NCBI RefSeq assembly: GCF_036242395.1
Contig: NZ_CP108458.1
Location: 8,361,814-8,425,813 of the forward strand
Length of the DNA stretch: 64,000 nt
Source of the DNA: Kitasatospora sp. NBC_01266
GTDB lineage: Bacteria; Actinomycetota; Actinomycetes; Streptomycetales; Streptomycetaceae
Reading direction: 5' to 3'
Positions within the stretch are counted from its first letter, which is position 1; each line of letters starts with the position of its first letter. Positions 34,915 through 43,095 of this stretch are shown piece after piece. Both the position numbers and the translations under genes were made by a program. Under the pieces are notes generated by a model. The model did no database searches, was not told where the DNA came from, and saw only the letters and a program-made list of their open reading frames with translations.

Positions 34915-35109
34915 GCCGCCCTCTACATGCCGTTTGATCCGCTGCTCTTCTTCGCGGACGCAGGGAACGGGGACCTGTTCGCGCTCCTCCCCAGGATCGG
35001 TCGGCCCGATGTCTTCGTCTGGAACCACGAGGACGACAGCCGCACCTGGGTGGCACCGAGCCTGGCCAAATACCTCGAATGGTGGCTGACAGGGCAGATC
35101 AAGCTGTAG
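34915..35109 (+). pseudogene. SUKH (SMI1/KNR4) immunity-protein C-terminal fragment
   Basis: LYMPFDPLLFFADAGNGDLF then VFVWNHEDDSRTWVAPSLAKYLEWWLTG is the conserved C-terminal half of SUKH-family proteins, which often act as immunity proteins to polymorphic toxins. The N-terminal half is missing, and no toxin gene is adjacent. The stretch 35110-35325 has no gene. Confidence 0.7.
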
Positions 35110-35325
35110 CACTTACACGGCAGCTGCAGTTCGTGATCCGTAGCCTGTGCGCCCCCCTACGCCCCGGCGCCGACCCAGATCGGGCACTATGAGCGGCGAG
35201 CGGTCATAGGCTCGGTGCTACATCAAGCGTCGATCGACCTCACCGACAACTGCGGTGGTCCGCGCTGCGCGCGGGTACATCCGCCCGCGCTCGAGTGCAG
35301 TACCGGCGGAGTGTGACGCCTCGCT

Positions 35326-35919
35326 CTACACGCGCTCGTAGGCGAGGTGGACCGCGTTCCTCGACGGGCGAACGTCGCGTTGGCGGTACATCTGACGCGT
35401 GCCGGGCTTGAAGAGCGGCGTCCCCCCGCCGAGCAGCATCGGCGCGAGGTGGATGCGCAGCTCGTCGACGAGACCCTTTTCGAGCGCCTGGCCGATGACG
35501 TCGCCGCCGCCCATGATCACGACGTCACCGTGCGTCGCGGCGGCCCGAGCCTGGTCGACTGCAGTGGCCAGATCGTCGACGAAGGTAAAGCGCATCCCGA
35601 GCTCTCGTTCGAGCCGAACGTCCTGCGGCGGCGCGTGGGTGACGACGAAGAACGGCGGCGCCCCCGTCTGATCCGCGCCGTACCCCACGTCCTCGTTCCA
35701 ACCCCCAGGGCTGTCGACGATGTCGAACAGCCGCCGCCCCATGACCACGGCACCACTCTGCGCCGTGGCCCGTTCGAGGATCTCGGTGTCGACCGCGTCC
35801 TGTTCCGTCACCCACGTGTGGAGCTCAGTCGCGTCGCCGAGCCCGTGCTGTTCGTCGGCGCCAGGCCCGGTCACGTACCCGTCCAGCGACATTGTGATAT
35901 CGGCGATCACCTTCGGCAC
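35326..35919 (-). CDS. Dihydrofolate-reductase-fold (RibD C-terminal) protein
   Basis: 197 residues starting PKVIADITMSLDGYVTGPGA, the standard N-terminus of the DHFR/RibD_C family, followed by GAVVMGRRLFDIVDSPGGW, a nucleotide-binding VVIMGGGDVIGQALEKGLVDELRIHLAPMLLGGGTPLF. Intact and of normal length. These proteins are NADPH-dependent reductases of mostly unknown substrate, common in actinomycetes. GAGGAGACCGC lies upstream of the ATG. It stands alone. Confidence 0.88.
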   Translation of the reverse strand: MPKVIADITMSLDGYVTGPGADEQHGLGDATELHTWVTEQDAVDTEILERATAQSGAVVMGRRLFDIVDSPGGWNEDVGYGADQTGAPPFFVVTHAPPQDVRLERELGMRFTFVDDLATAVDQARAAATHGDVVIMGGGDVIGQALEKGLVDELRIHLAPMLLGGGTPLFKPGTRQMYRQRDVRPSRNAVHLAYERV

Positions 35920-36582
35920 TGCGGTCTCCTCCCGGCGACGATCAGTAGTGCAGACCGAGTGCCGACCACGGACTCAGCGCGGCGAAGCAAACGTGTCAGA
36001 CGGGGCCGGTCACGTTCGGCCGCCACCCGTTGACATTAGTGTTGTTCGCCTCCTGGTGCGCGAAGCCGGTCCGGCCGAACTCCGCGTGTTGTGCCTTCAC
36101 CGCGTCGCTCACCGGCTCGACCTTCGAGCTGCCCGGGTCACCCACCGAGCGCCCCTCGGCGTGGGAGTGTCATGAATTCGGCTCTGTCCCGTAATCGGTG
36201 GTAGCACTGCGTAGTGGTTACTGGAGGAGGATGCGGTGGCGGAGCAGGGGAAAGATCACTATCTGGGGATCCTGCTGGTCAGGCCGGCTGGCGAGGTCCC
36301 GGTACAGCTACAGGGCCAACTCGTCCCCGGGCTCGGTGGCGAGTGCGGACAGCAGCGGATCGTCAGGAGCCGGAGTTCGTTGCGTGACGACGAGCACCTG
36401 GAGCCGCTCATGGCGGGTCAGCAGGCCGATCCGACTGTCCCCGTCCGCTGCTGCATCTCGCGCCAGTTGAGGGTGCGCCCTTCTGCGGCTGCCTCGAGTA
36501 GCGCGCCGCGGACCGGACGTGCGACATCCGCGAGGATCTCCGCACGGGCCGACGCTCGGCGCGTTCATGCCGTTCCCGCTCG
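35920..36582. other. No convincing gene
   Basis: A short plus frame from about 36236 begins AEQGKDHYLGILLVRPAGEV and looks protein-like for 35 residues before degenerating. Otherwise nothing supported. Confidence 0.35.
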
Positions 36583-36898
36583 GCCGACCGCTTCCTCCTC
36601 GTCGATGTCATGGGTGGTGCCGTGGTCACCGAGGCCGAGCTGGTCGCGCTCGTCGCCTCACGGCAGGTGGTGTTCGAGGCGATCGGGCCGGACGGGGAAG
36701 AGCCGGTGGTCCGGTTCTTCGGCGCGACGGCGGTAGTGACCGGTCGCACGCGGATGGCGGGCCGGTTCGACGGGGTGGCATTCGCGGTTCGCAGCCGCTG
36801 CACCCACGTATTCGTCTCCGAGCCGGTTCGTCTCCGAGCCGGTTCGGCACGGAACGGACTGGGTTCTCGTGAACGCGCAGGGCACTCAGGTCGATTGA
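36583..36898 (+). pseudogene. NTF2-like gene broken by a 16-bp tandem duplication
   Basis: The frame ADRFLLVDVMGGAVVTEAEL ... VRFFGATAVVTGRTRMAGRF then FAVRSRCTHVFV is an NTF2-like (DUF4440) protein. At 36813-36844 a 16-base unit (CGTCTCCGAGCCGGTT) is duplicated in tandem, which shifts the frame. After it the expected ending TDWVLVNAQGTQVD and a stop continue in another frame. The 5' end is also unclear. Confidence 0.65.
36813..36844. repeat. 16-bp tandem duplication
   Basis: Two exact copies of CGTCTCCGAGCCGGTT in direct tandem. Sixteen is not a multiple of three, so this single event explains the frameshift in the NTF2-like gene. The following 36899-37214 shows no gene. Confidence 0.9.
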
Positions 36899-37214
36899 CG
36901 TCACCGCCCCGGGGCGAGGACGGGAAGGCCGACCCCGGCTGGCCGGCACCCGCGGTTCAGGTGTCGGGGTCCGTCGCTGCCGCGAGCTCGGCCAGCACTG
37001 CCGGCAGGCCAGGTCGGCCTCGCCGCTGGGACCGTCGGGTGCCGGTGCCGGCCCACCCCCTACCGGGGTTACGGGTTGTGGCTGAAGGTCACGGGGAACT
37101 GCAGGAGTTGGGCGACCACCTGGTTGGGTGCCCCCACCGGCGCGAGGTCGACGGGCCACCCGCCAAGCCGCGTCCCCAACCTCACGGTCAGAACAGCTAG
37201 GGCAGACTTGGTAC

Positions 37215-37649
37215 ATGATCACACTGTCCACCCGGCCCGCGGGGAAGACCCGTCGGCGCTGGCCGCTGGTCGGCAGGGCGCCCCTGGCTGTGGATGTCCC
37301 CTTCGGCATCCTGCTGTCTGTCCTCGAGGCGGCCATCTACGTCTGGCAACTGGTCTTCCTGCGGCTGGACATGCTGCAGACCAATGACTTCCAGGTGACC
37401 GACTCCTCGGCCGACGCCTACGCACTCGCCAGCCTGGCCTGGACGCACCGCCTCCTGCTGCTCGCGCTGGCCGTGACCGTGCTGGCCGCGGTGGCCCGCG
37501 CCCCGTGGAGTCTGGTGCTGCAGCTCACTGCCGTGATGGCCCTCGGAGCACTGCTCAGCCTGGCGCAGAACCACTACGACCGGGCTCACCCGCCGAAGCC
37601 CGTGCCGTACACCGGGCCAGTCTGCTACAGCGGGAGCAGATGCTCGTGA
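37215..37649 (+). CDS. Small integral membrane protein
   Basis: 144 residues with a basic N-terminus and four hydrophobic segments (LAVDVPFGILLSVLEAAIYV; a second around ALASLAWTHRLLLLALAVTVL; then LVLQLTAVMALGALLSLA), ending in a short Cys-containing tail. It resembles small uncharacterised streptomycete membrane proteins. No function can be assigned. ATG at 37215 follows a weak Shine-Dalgarno. Confidence 0.6.
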   Translation: MITLSTRPAGKTRRRWPLVGRAPLAVDVPFGILLSVLEAAIYVWQLVFLRLDMLQTNDFQVTDSSADAYALASLAWTHRLLLLALAVTVLAAVARAPWSLVLQLTAVMALGALLSLAQNHYDRAHPPKPVPYTGPVCYSGSRCS

Positions 37650-37758
37650 CCCGCCAGCCCGTCGACCAGAGCTCGGCGCTCGAAGTCAGTGTTCAGCGTG
37701 TCGGCGAACCGGGTACCCATTCGGTCACGTGCCAGTGAGGGCATGCAGAATTGCGTCC

Positions 37759-38469
37759 ATGATTGACGATTACCGGCCCGGTGATGTGCTGAAGCTGGAG
37801 TGCCCGTTCACCGAGGCCACGGTCACCGAGGTCTCCCGCTCCTACGTCTCCGTACGGTGGCCGTGGCTGGAGGCGGACCCGCAGGCCAAGAACATCAGGT
37901 GGAACGGCCAGTGGGCGCTTCCAACGCCTGAGGCCCACGAGTGGGAGATCTTCCGAACGGAACCGGCGGAGACCGTACTGGGGCCGGGTGACACATGCCT
38001 CGTGGGAGTTCCCGCGACCGTGGTGCACGTCCAGGCGGTCTATCACTTCGATCCGCCCCGGGTCACCGGCATGCTGCCGCGGCCTGCGTCCTACCTCGAC
38101 CTCCTGCGGCAGGGTGACACCTATGACCCCGAGCTTGAGGACCAGGCTTACGCGCTCGATCCGGCCGGCGGTGAACCGATCCGCATCGAGCTGCTCTTCC
38201 GCCCGTACGCATTCCTCGAACCAGGCGATGAGCTCGCCGACCAGGCCAGGCGCGTCTGGCGGTTCGACGCGGCCTGGGACTGGCACCCCTTCGACGGTGA
38301 GCACTCGGAAACCCCGGCCTGGCCACTGGCTCTGCTCTCCCGCAATGGTGAGCCGACGCCTGAGGAAGCCGCGACGGTAGCCCGGGCGACGGCGGTCGGC
38401 AGCCACGCGGAGGAGCTTGATCGGTGGGCTGGACTCACTCTCGCGCAACCAGCCGCCCAACAGCGGTGA
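37759..38469 (+). CDS. Hypothetical cytoplasmic protein
   Basis: 236 residues, beginning MIDDYRPGDVLKLECPFTEA, then VSVRWPWLEADPQAKNIRWN and later YAFLEPGDELADQARRVWRF. The start is the ATG before IDDYRPG; ten codons upstream in the same frame are not homologous-looking. The first half looks like a small beta-barrel. No family is recognised. It has normal codon use and no breaks. Confidence 0.65.
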   Translation: MIDDYRPGDVLKLECPFTEATVTEVSRSYVSVRWPWLEADPQAKNIRWNGQWALPTPEAHEWEIFRTEPAETVLGPGDTCLVGVPATVVHVQAVYHFDPPRVTGMLPRPASYLDLLRQGDTYDPELEDQAYALDPAGGEPIRIELLFRPYAFLEPGDELADQARRVWRFDAAWDWHPFDGEHSETPAWPLALLSRNGEPTPEEAATVARATAVGSHAEELDRWAGLTLAQPAAQQR

Positions 38470-38668
38470 CCTCGCCGGGATCGACAAGATCAGATGGCAG
38501 GAGCACCGCCAGCGGCCAACTCCGCTCGGTACGCGAAACGGTGAGAATCCGACAACATGGACGAGACCGAGTGAGAATCCGCCGGCCTCAGTGCGACAGG
38601 GCAGCCATCTCAGCATGATCGCAGCCCCGGACTGGGCGTCGGTGACAGTTACCGTGACCAAGTGACAA

Positions 38669-39050
38669 CTATCTCGACCAGTCACAACCGGGGGCCGGGT
38701 TCTCCCCGGTGTGCAGGCCTCGCCATACCGGCTGCCGCAGCCGGCCGGCCGCGGTGAGCTCCAGGTAGGTGACCTCGGCCCGCAGGTACGGGTGGACGAA
38801 CCGCACCCTGGTGCCGCGCGGTAGACCGAAGGAGTCCGTGCTGAACGGCGAGACGGGGACCTCGAGTCGCCGCAGCGCGGCTGCCAGCGCTTTCCGCTCG
38901 GCCGTGGACAGTCCGCTGCCGACCGAGCCGACGTAGAGCAGGCCCCGGTCCAGGTCCAGTGGCACGCCGAGCAGCAGTGCCCGCACGGTCGAGTCGCCGG
39001 GCCCGCCGGGCAGCCACCCGCCGATCGTGACCACGGACTTCTGGAGGTTC
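38669..39050 (-). pseudogene. ATP-dependent DNA ligase C-terminal fragment
   Basis: VVTIGGWLPGGPGDSTVRAL, LLYVGSVGSGLSTAERKALA and YLRAEVTYLELTAAGRLRQP correspond to the oligonucleotide-binding C-terminal domain of LigD/ATP-type DNA ligases (normally VVVGGWxPG...GxLLLGV...YVGxVGTGF). The nucleotidyltransferase domain with the active Lys is missing. An unrelated coding-like piece lies just upstream (39060-39207). Confidence 0.65.
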
Positions 39051-39258
39051 CCTCGTTGAGGTCCACGAAGACGTCGACGTTGTCCGCCGACTCCAGGTCC
39101 TCGTCGGCATTCGGCAGGAACGCCGCCTCTTGGACGCGCTCTCGGTGATCGGCGCGTTCGCGGCGCAGGGCCTCGGTGAGGGTATGGATCACCGTACTGG
39201 TCCGCAACGAGAGCGGCAGCCTGGTCGCCCTTGTGGCAGATGATCCTGCCCCGGGCTG

Positions 39259-39474
39259 TCAGCGGCAGACCCAGTAGCTGTCGCGGGCCGGGTGCCTGCG
39301 TCGCTCACCGGTCGGGCGAATCACCACGACGTCGCCGGCCTCGTACGAGATCCGGTCGCCCGCCGCGACGAACACCGGCCCGTCCAGCTTGACCTGGAAG
39401 TCGAGGCAGAGCAGGAACTCGCTGATCAGCAGCATTCGCGGCACTGGGGTGTTCCCGTCGAAGTTCACGCGCAT
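39259..39474 (-). CDS. Small hypothetical protein
   Basis: A 71-codon frame beginning RVNFDGNTPVPRMLLISEFL with a later beta-rich segment (VFVAAGDRISYEAGDVVVIR). It might be a small cupin-like barrel or a fragment. No family assigned. The ribosome binding site is poor. Confidence 0.3.
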   Translation of the reverse strand: MRVNFDGNTPVPRMLLISEFLLCLDFQVKLDGPVFVAAGDRISYEAGDVVVIRPTGERRRHPARDSYWVCR

Positions 39475-39919
39475 GTGCTGAGCATCCCGGACGACCCACT
39501 GCGGCCGCGACGGGTTTCCCTTCTGTCGCGGGACACCGGTGGGGCGATCGGGGGTGGCGGCATGAAGGACATGTTCTCAGCCGTGGAAGCCCTGACCAGC
39601 CGCGATGCCCGCGAGGACCCTCGGGATGGCCGGTCACGTGCACACGAGCACCAGCGACACCCCCGCCGATCCGGGAGTTCCTACAGTCGGGCTGAACCCG
39701 AACGCAACGCTGCTCGCCCCCATCGAACGGCAGCTCGGAGCGGGCGAGGCGAGGTTCGACCCGGAGGACCGCGCGCTGGCGCTGCCGCAGACCCGGTGCC
39801 GTCGGCTGCGGCAGGTGATGCCCGGTCCGCTGGAGACGGAGTCCAGCCGCGGTCGAGCCGGCGGCGAACGTGTGAACTCGCAGCCCGCGTCCCGGTGGTC
39901 CGACGCTAGGCTGATCGGC
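39475..39919. other. Upstream region of the RiPP-side regulator
   Basis: No convincing gene. Just before the regulator ATG, TAGGCT lies 7 bases upstream, the usual spacing of a -10 element for a leaderless streptomycete transcript. Confidence 0.35.
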
Positions 39920-40519
39920 ATGCCTGTTGCCGCCACCTCGTCCCCACGCTCCGGTTCGGCCGTCCTCAGCAGCGCGGCCGACGTGCTGCTGGCACTGTCC
40001 AACGGGCGCCGGCTGGCCATCCTGAACGCGGTGGTCGAGCTGAACGCTGCCTCCGGCCCGGTCGCCCTGTCGGATCTCGCAGGGAAGCTGGGCCTCGACC
40101 TCAAGCAGTTGTCCAAGGAGGTCGTGCGCCTGACCGAGGCGGGCCTGGTCGGCCGCGAGAACGGCCTGCTGACGGCGCGGATCTCCGCGCTGGGTGAACT
40201 CGCCGAGTCGGTCGCCGAGTCCACCGCGCTGTGCCGGGTGATCCCGCCGGCCTCGCCGCTGCGCCGGTTCCTCTCGCACGGGCGGATCACCGACCTGCCC
40301 AAGCGCCCGGAGGATCTCGACGCGATCGCCGCCGCGCTGGCCGCCCTGCTGCCCGCGGACCGTTCGCTCACCGAGGCCGAGGTCAACCTGCTTCTCGGGC
40401 AGGCCGGTGACGACGTGGCGCGCCTGCGCCGACTGCTGGTCGACCTCGGCCTGGTCAGCCGGTCCGGCTCGGCCGAGTACCGGCGCCACGCCGCCGGGGC
40501 CGGGGCGGTGGCGTCGTGA
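39920..40519 (+). CDS. ArsR-like/DUF2087 transcriptional regulator
   Basis: 199 residues. The N-terminus has a winged helix-turn-helix (LALSNGRRLAILNAVVELNA, PVALSDLAGKLGLDLKQLSKEVVRLTEAGLVGRENG) and the C-terminus a DUF2087 domain (RITDLPKRPEDLDAIAAALA, LTEAEVNLLLGQAGDDVARLRRLLVDLGLVSRS). Proteins with this pairing are probable transcription regulators. The ATG at 39920 is chosen because the longer frame upstream has no domain support and a -10-like TAGGCT lies 7 bases before it. It overlaps the next gene by four bases (GTGA), and is divergent in direction from the RiPP operon, which it probably controls. Confidence 0.8.
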   Translation: MPVAATSSPRSGSAVLSSAADVLLALSNGRRLAILNAVVELNAASGPVALSDLAGKLGLDLKQLSKEVVRLTEAGLVGRENGLLTARISALGELAESVAESTALCRVIPPASPLRRFLSHGRITDLPKRPEDLDAIAAALAALLPADRSLTEAEVNLLLGQAGDDVARLRRLLVDLGLVSRSGSAEYRRHAAGAGAVAS

Positions 40520-41745
40520 CCGCGCCGGTGAGCGAGCTGCCCGTCGTCGAGTTCGCCGAGCTGTCGAGCCGCTGGAACCGCCAACCCTGCGTGGTGCGCG
40601 GCCTGGAGGAGCTCGGCGCGCTGGACGTCTACGACATCTACTCGCGGATCGGCGCCGCCTTCCGCGCCGGGATCCACCGCCGCCCCGACGACGTCAAGCT
40701 GTTCACCGCCCCGCCGGCGCCGAGCGGGCTCGGAGGCTGCCTTCCGGACCCGGCAGAGCGGGACTTCGCGGCGTACGCGGCCCGCGTCTCCCGCGAGCTG
40801 GGCAAGGACTGGAGCTTCGTCCTCAACTCCGCCCAGGCCGTCTCGCCGGAGCTCTACCGCCAGGCGCGCGACGTGCTGACCCGGCTGCGCGAGACGGAGA
40901 ACGGGCTGCCCGCCGGCGTCGCCGACTGCTTCATCGTGGCCGGCTCCTACGCCACCGGCCCGACGCAGATCCACAAGGACACCGCGGACGTCTTCCTGTA
41001 CGTCGCCGAGGGCGTCAAGACCATGCTGCTGTGGCCGTATGACGCACTGTCGGCCCACGTGCCGCAGGACGCGGATCCGCTGCACGACTACGTCGCGCTC
41101 AGGGTCGATCCCTCCGCCGTCGACGTCGCGCCGTTGCGGCTCAGCGGTCGGCCGGGGGAGGTCCTGTACTGGCCCTCGTCCTACTGGCACTGCGCGGAGT
41201 CCGACGGAAGGCCGTCGCTGAGCCTGCACCTGGCCGCACACCGCAACCGCGACATGGCACCGGTGTGGGCGGGTGCCTTCGCCCGAGCCGGGGTCGGCGC
41301 GGCGGCGCACCGGTGGGAGATCTCCGAACGGGCGGTCGGCGGAGCCGAGCTGGCGTTCGGGCGGGAGGCTGCCGAGGCGGCCACCTCGGCTGTGCACCAG
41401 TGGAGTCTGGGCCGGCACAGCACCGCCAACTTCGAGATCCTGCCCGAGCTCGGCCCGCGCACCGCACCTGACCGGGCGGCGCGTCGAGCGGTCGCCCTGC
41501 AGCGGGCCCCGATCTCCTGGGCGGTCGACGCCGGCCGGCCCGCCGACGTGATCGTGGCGGCCAACGGAAGGTCGTTCCGCGTCCCGGCCCGGCAGCAGGT
41601 GCTCGCGCTGCTCGGCGCGCTGGCCGGGCTGGAAGCCGGCGCGGCCCTGGACCTGGAGCCGTGGTCGGCGCCGTCCGGGCCGGTCGGCGATGCGGCGGGG
41701 GTGCTGGAGGCGGTGTACGCCGCGGGCGCCGTCGACCTGCTCTGA
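40516..41745 (+). CDS. JmjC/cupin-fold Fe(II)-2-oxoglutarate oxygenase
   Basis: 409 residues, GTG start overlapping the regulator's stop. The cupin core has the metal-binding HxD in TQIHKDTADVFLYVAEG and the distal His in LYWPSSYWHCAESDGRPSLSLHLA, matching JmjC/cupin-4 proteins that hydroxylate amino-acid side chains of proteins or peptides. The last 90 residues form a helical/winged-type domain. It is a paralogue of the protein at 48352-49617: both share the HKDTA...F.YV, LYWPS..WHC.ES/TSDG and SLHLA motifs. It is transcribed toward the RiPP operon. A hydroxylation of the precursor peptide is the likely role. Confidence 0.82.
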   Translation: MTAPVSELPVVEFAELSSRWNRQPCVVRGLEELGALDVYDIYSRIGAAFRAGIHRRPDDVKLFTAPPAPSGLGGCLPDPAERDFAAYAARVSRELGKDWSFVLNSAQAVSPELYRQARDVLTRLRETENGLPAGVADCFIVAGSYATGPTQIHKDTADVFLYVAEGVKTMLLWPYDALSAHVPQDADPLHDYVALRVDPSAVDVAPLRLSGRPGEVLYWPSSYWHCAESDGRPSLSLHLAAHRNRDMAPVWAGAFARAGVGAAAHRWEISERAVGGAELAFGREAAEAATSAVHQWSLGRHSTANFEILPELGPRTAPDRAARRAVALQRAPISWAVDAGRPADVIVAANGRSFRVPARQQVLALLGALAGLEAGAALDLEPWSAPSGPVGDAAGVLEAVYAAGAVDLL

Positions 41746-41788
41746 CGGGCCCGCGGGCCGACCGGCCCCCGATCGCCGATCGTTCATC

Positions 41789-41807
41789 GCCTGACGGCCC
41801 GTCAGGC
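41789..41807. terminator. Bidirectional terminator hairpin
   Basis: A perfect 8-bp stem (GCCTGACG with CGTCAGGC) and GCC loop between the convergent ends of the JmjC-like gene and the RiPP operon. No T-run. Confidence 0.6.
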
Positions 41808-41856
41808 CATCCCAGGTGCGTCATCCTGGCTGGACGGCATGCACTCTGATGGCACG

Positions 41857-43095
41857 TCAGGTCGAACGGGCCCCTGGTCCCGACGGGATGACCAGGGTGA
41901 TCGCCAGCGGCTCGGCGAGCACGGCCGGCAGGGCCGCGGCGACCTCCTGATGCGTGACCTCGCGCAGCGCCCCGAGCAGCGAGGCGGTGAACCGGACCGG
42001 AAGTCCCGCGCGTTGCACCTCGAACTGCCCGGCCAGCACGCGCTTGGCCGAGCCGAGCCGCCGCAGCAGGTCGGTGCGGATGATGCGCCGTGCGGTGTCG
42101 ACCATCTCGGGCGGTACCCGTCCGCCGTCCGAGTGGGCCTGCCGGACGATGGCGATCACACGGTCGGCCGCCCGGGGATCGGGAGCCACCAGCATCATGA
42201 ACTCCCCGCGGGTCAGATCGACCACGCAGTCCCACAGGTAGCTCGCCGCCTCCCGCGACCGGATCGCGTGGTCCACCACCGAGCTGTACGGGCCGACCCA
42301 GGCCTGGTTCGCGATCAGGGCCGCGGCCAGGGCGCGGACGGTGGAGACCGGCGGGATCGCACGGCGGATCTGCAGGTAGGCGAGCTCGGCGTGCGGCGAT
42401 GCCACCTCGACCCAGGGCGGTGGCGCCGCGCCGCGGGGCAGCCGGACGGGTAGTTCCACGGCCGGTTCGTCGGCCTCGGCGGGTCGCGTGGGGCTGTGCG
42501 TCGCGGTCAGCAGCACGCTCGCCGCCAGGCGGTCGGCCCGGCCCGGCGCGTCGGCGATGACCTGCCGGGCTCCGGCGAGGGCGAGGGCGGCGACCTGATC
42601 GGCGTGCAGGCGGGTGGGGGCTCCGGCCGCCGATCCGACCGGAGGACCGCTGAATGTGGCGAGCGTCGCCAGGTCGTACGACCGCTGGGTGTGCGCGGCG
42701 ACGACCCGGGTCAGCGCACGGTCGGTGGCGTCAGCCGGCGCGGCACCGGTGCTGACGGCGTGCTGGACGGTACGGAGCAGCACGGCGGCCTCGTCCCAGA
42801 GCCGTTGCGGTTCGAGGTCCGGCATCGTGAGGTCGACCCCCACCACGCGGCCGTGGTCCGCCAGCGGTCGCGGGGCGGCCCGGGACGCGTAGAAGTCCCA
42901 GAGCAGCGGCAGGACGACGGCGTCGTGGGCGAGTTGCACGGCGGGATCGTGCGGCAGGGCGCAGGCGGTGCGCACGTGCAGGCGCGGCTGTGGTTCGGCG
43001 ACGGCGAAGCAGCGCAGGCTGCGGGTCGGGTCGGAGCGTTCCACGCTGCACAGCGTGCCGTCGGCCGCGGTGTCCACACCGCTCGACGGGTTCAC
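41857..43095 (-). CDS. M16-like peptidase partner without zinc site
   Basis: 412 residues from the GTG that overlaps the stop of the upstream M16 gene (GTGA). It has the insulinase-like alpha/beta architecture (SYDLATLATFSGPPVGSAAG, PHAELAYLQIRRAIPPVSTV, then NQAWVGPYSSVVDHAIRSRE and a C-terminal FEVQRAGLPVRFTASLLGAL) but no HxxEH motif. Such inactive partners, as in PqqF/PqqG-type or MPP heterodimers, supply the substrate-binding half. The Arg/Tyr segment near GPYSSVVDHAIR corresponds to the usual substrate-binding R/Y region. With the following gene it should form the leader peptidase of the RiPP pathway. It is the last gene of the operon. Confidence 0.75.
   Translation of the reverse strand: MNPSSGVDTAADGTLCSVERSDPTRSLRCFAVAEPQPRLHVRTACALPHDPAVQLAHDAVVLPLLWDFYASRAAPRPLADHGRVVGVDLTMPDLEPQRLWDEAAVLLRTVQHAVSTGAAPADATDRALTRVVAAHTQRSYDLATLATFSGPPVGSAAGAPTRLHADQVAALALAGARQVIADAPGRADRLAASVLLTATHSPTRPAEADEPAVELPVRLPRGAAPPPWVEVASPHAELAYLQIRRAIPPVSTVRALAAALIANQAWVGPYSSVVDHAIRSREAASYLWDCVVDLTRGEFMMLVAPDPRAADRVIAIVRQAHSDGGRVPPEMVDTARRIIRTDLLRRLGSAKRVLAGQFEVQRAGLPVRFTASLLGALREVTHQEVAAALPAVLAEPLAITLVIPSGPGARST

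Noticed and set aside
39634..41787. Minus-strand frame of 717 codons
   Set aside because: Antisense to the regulator and JmjC genes, with low-complexity composition and no domain.
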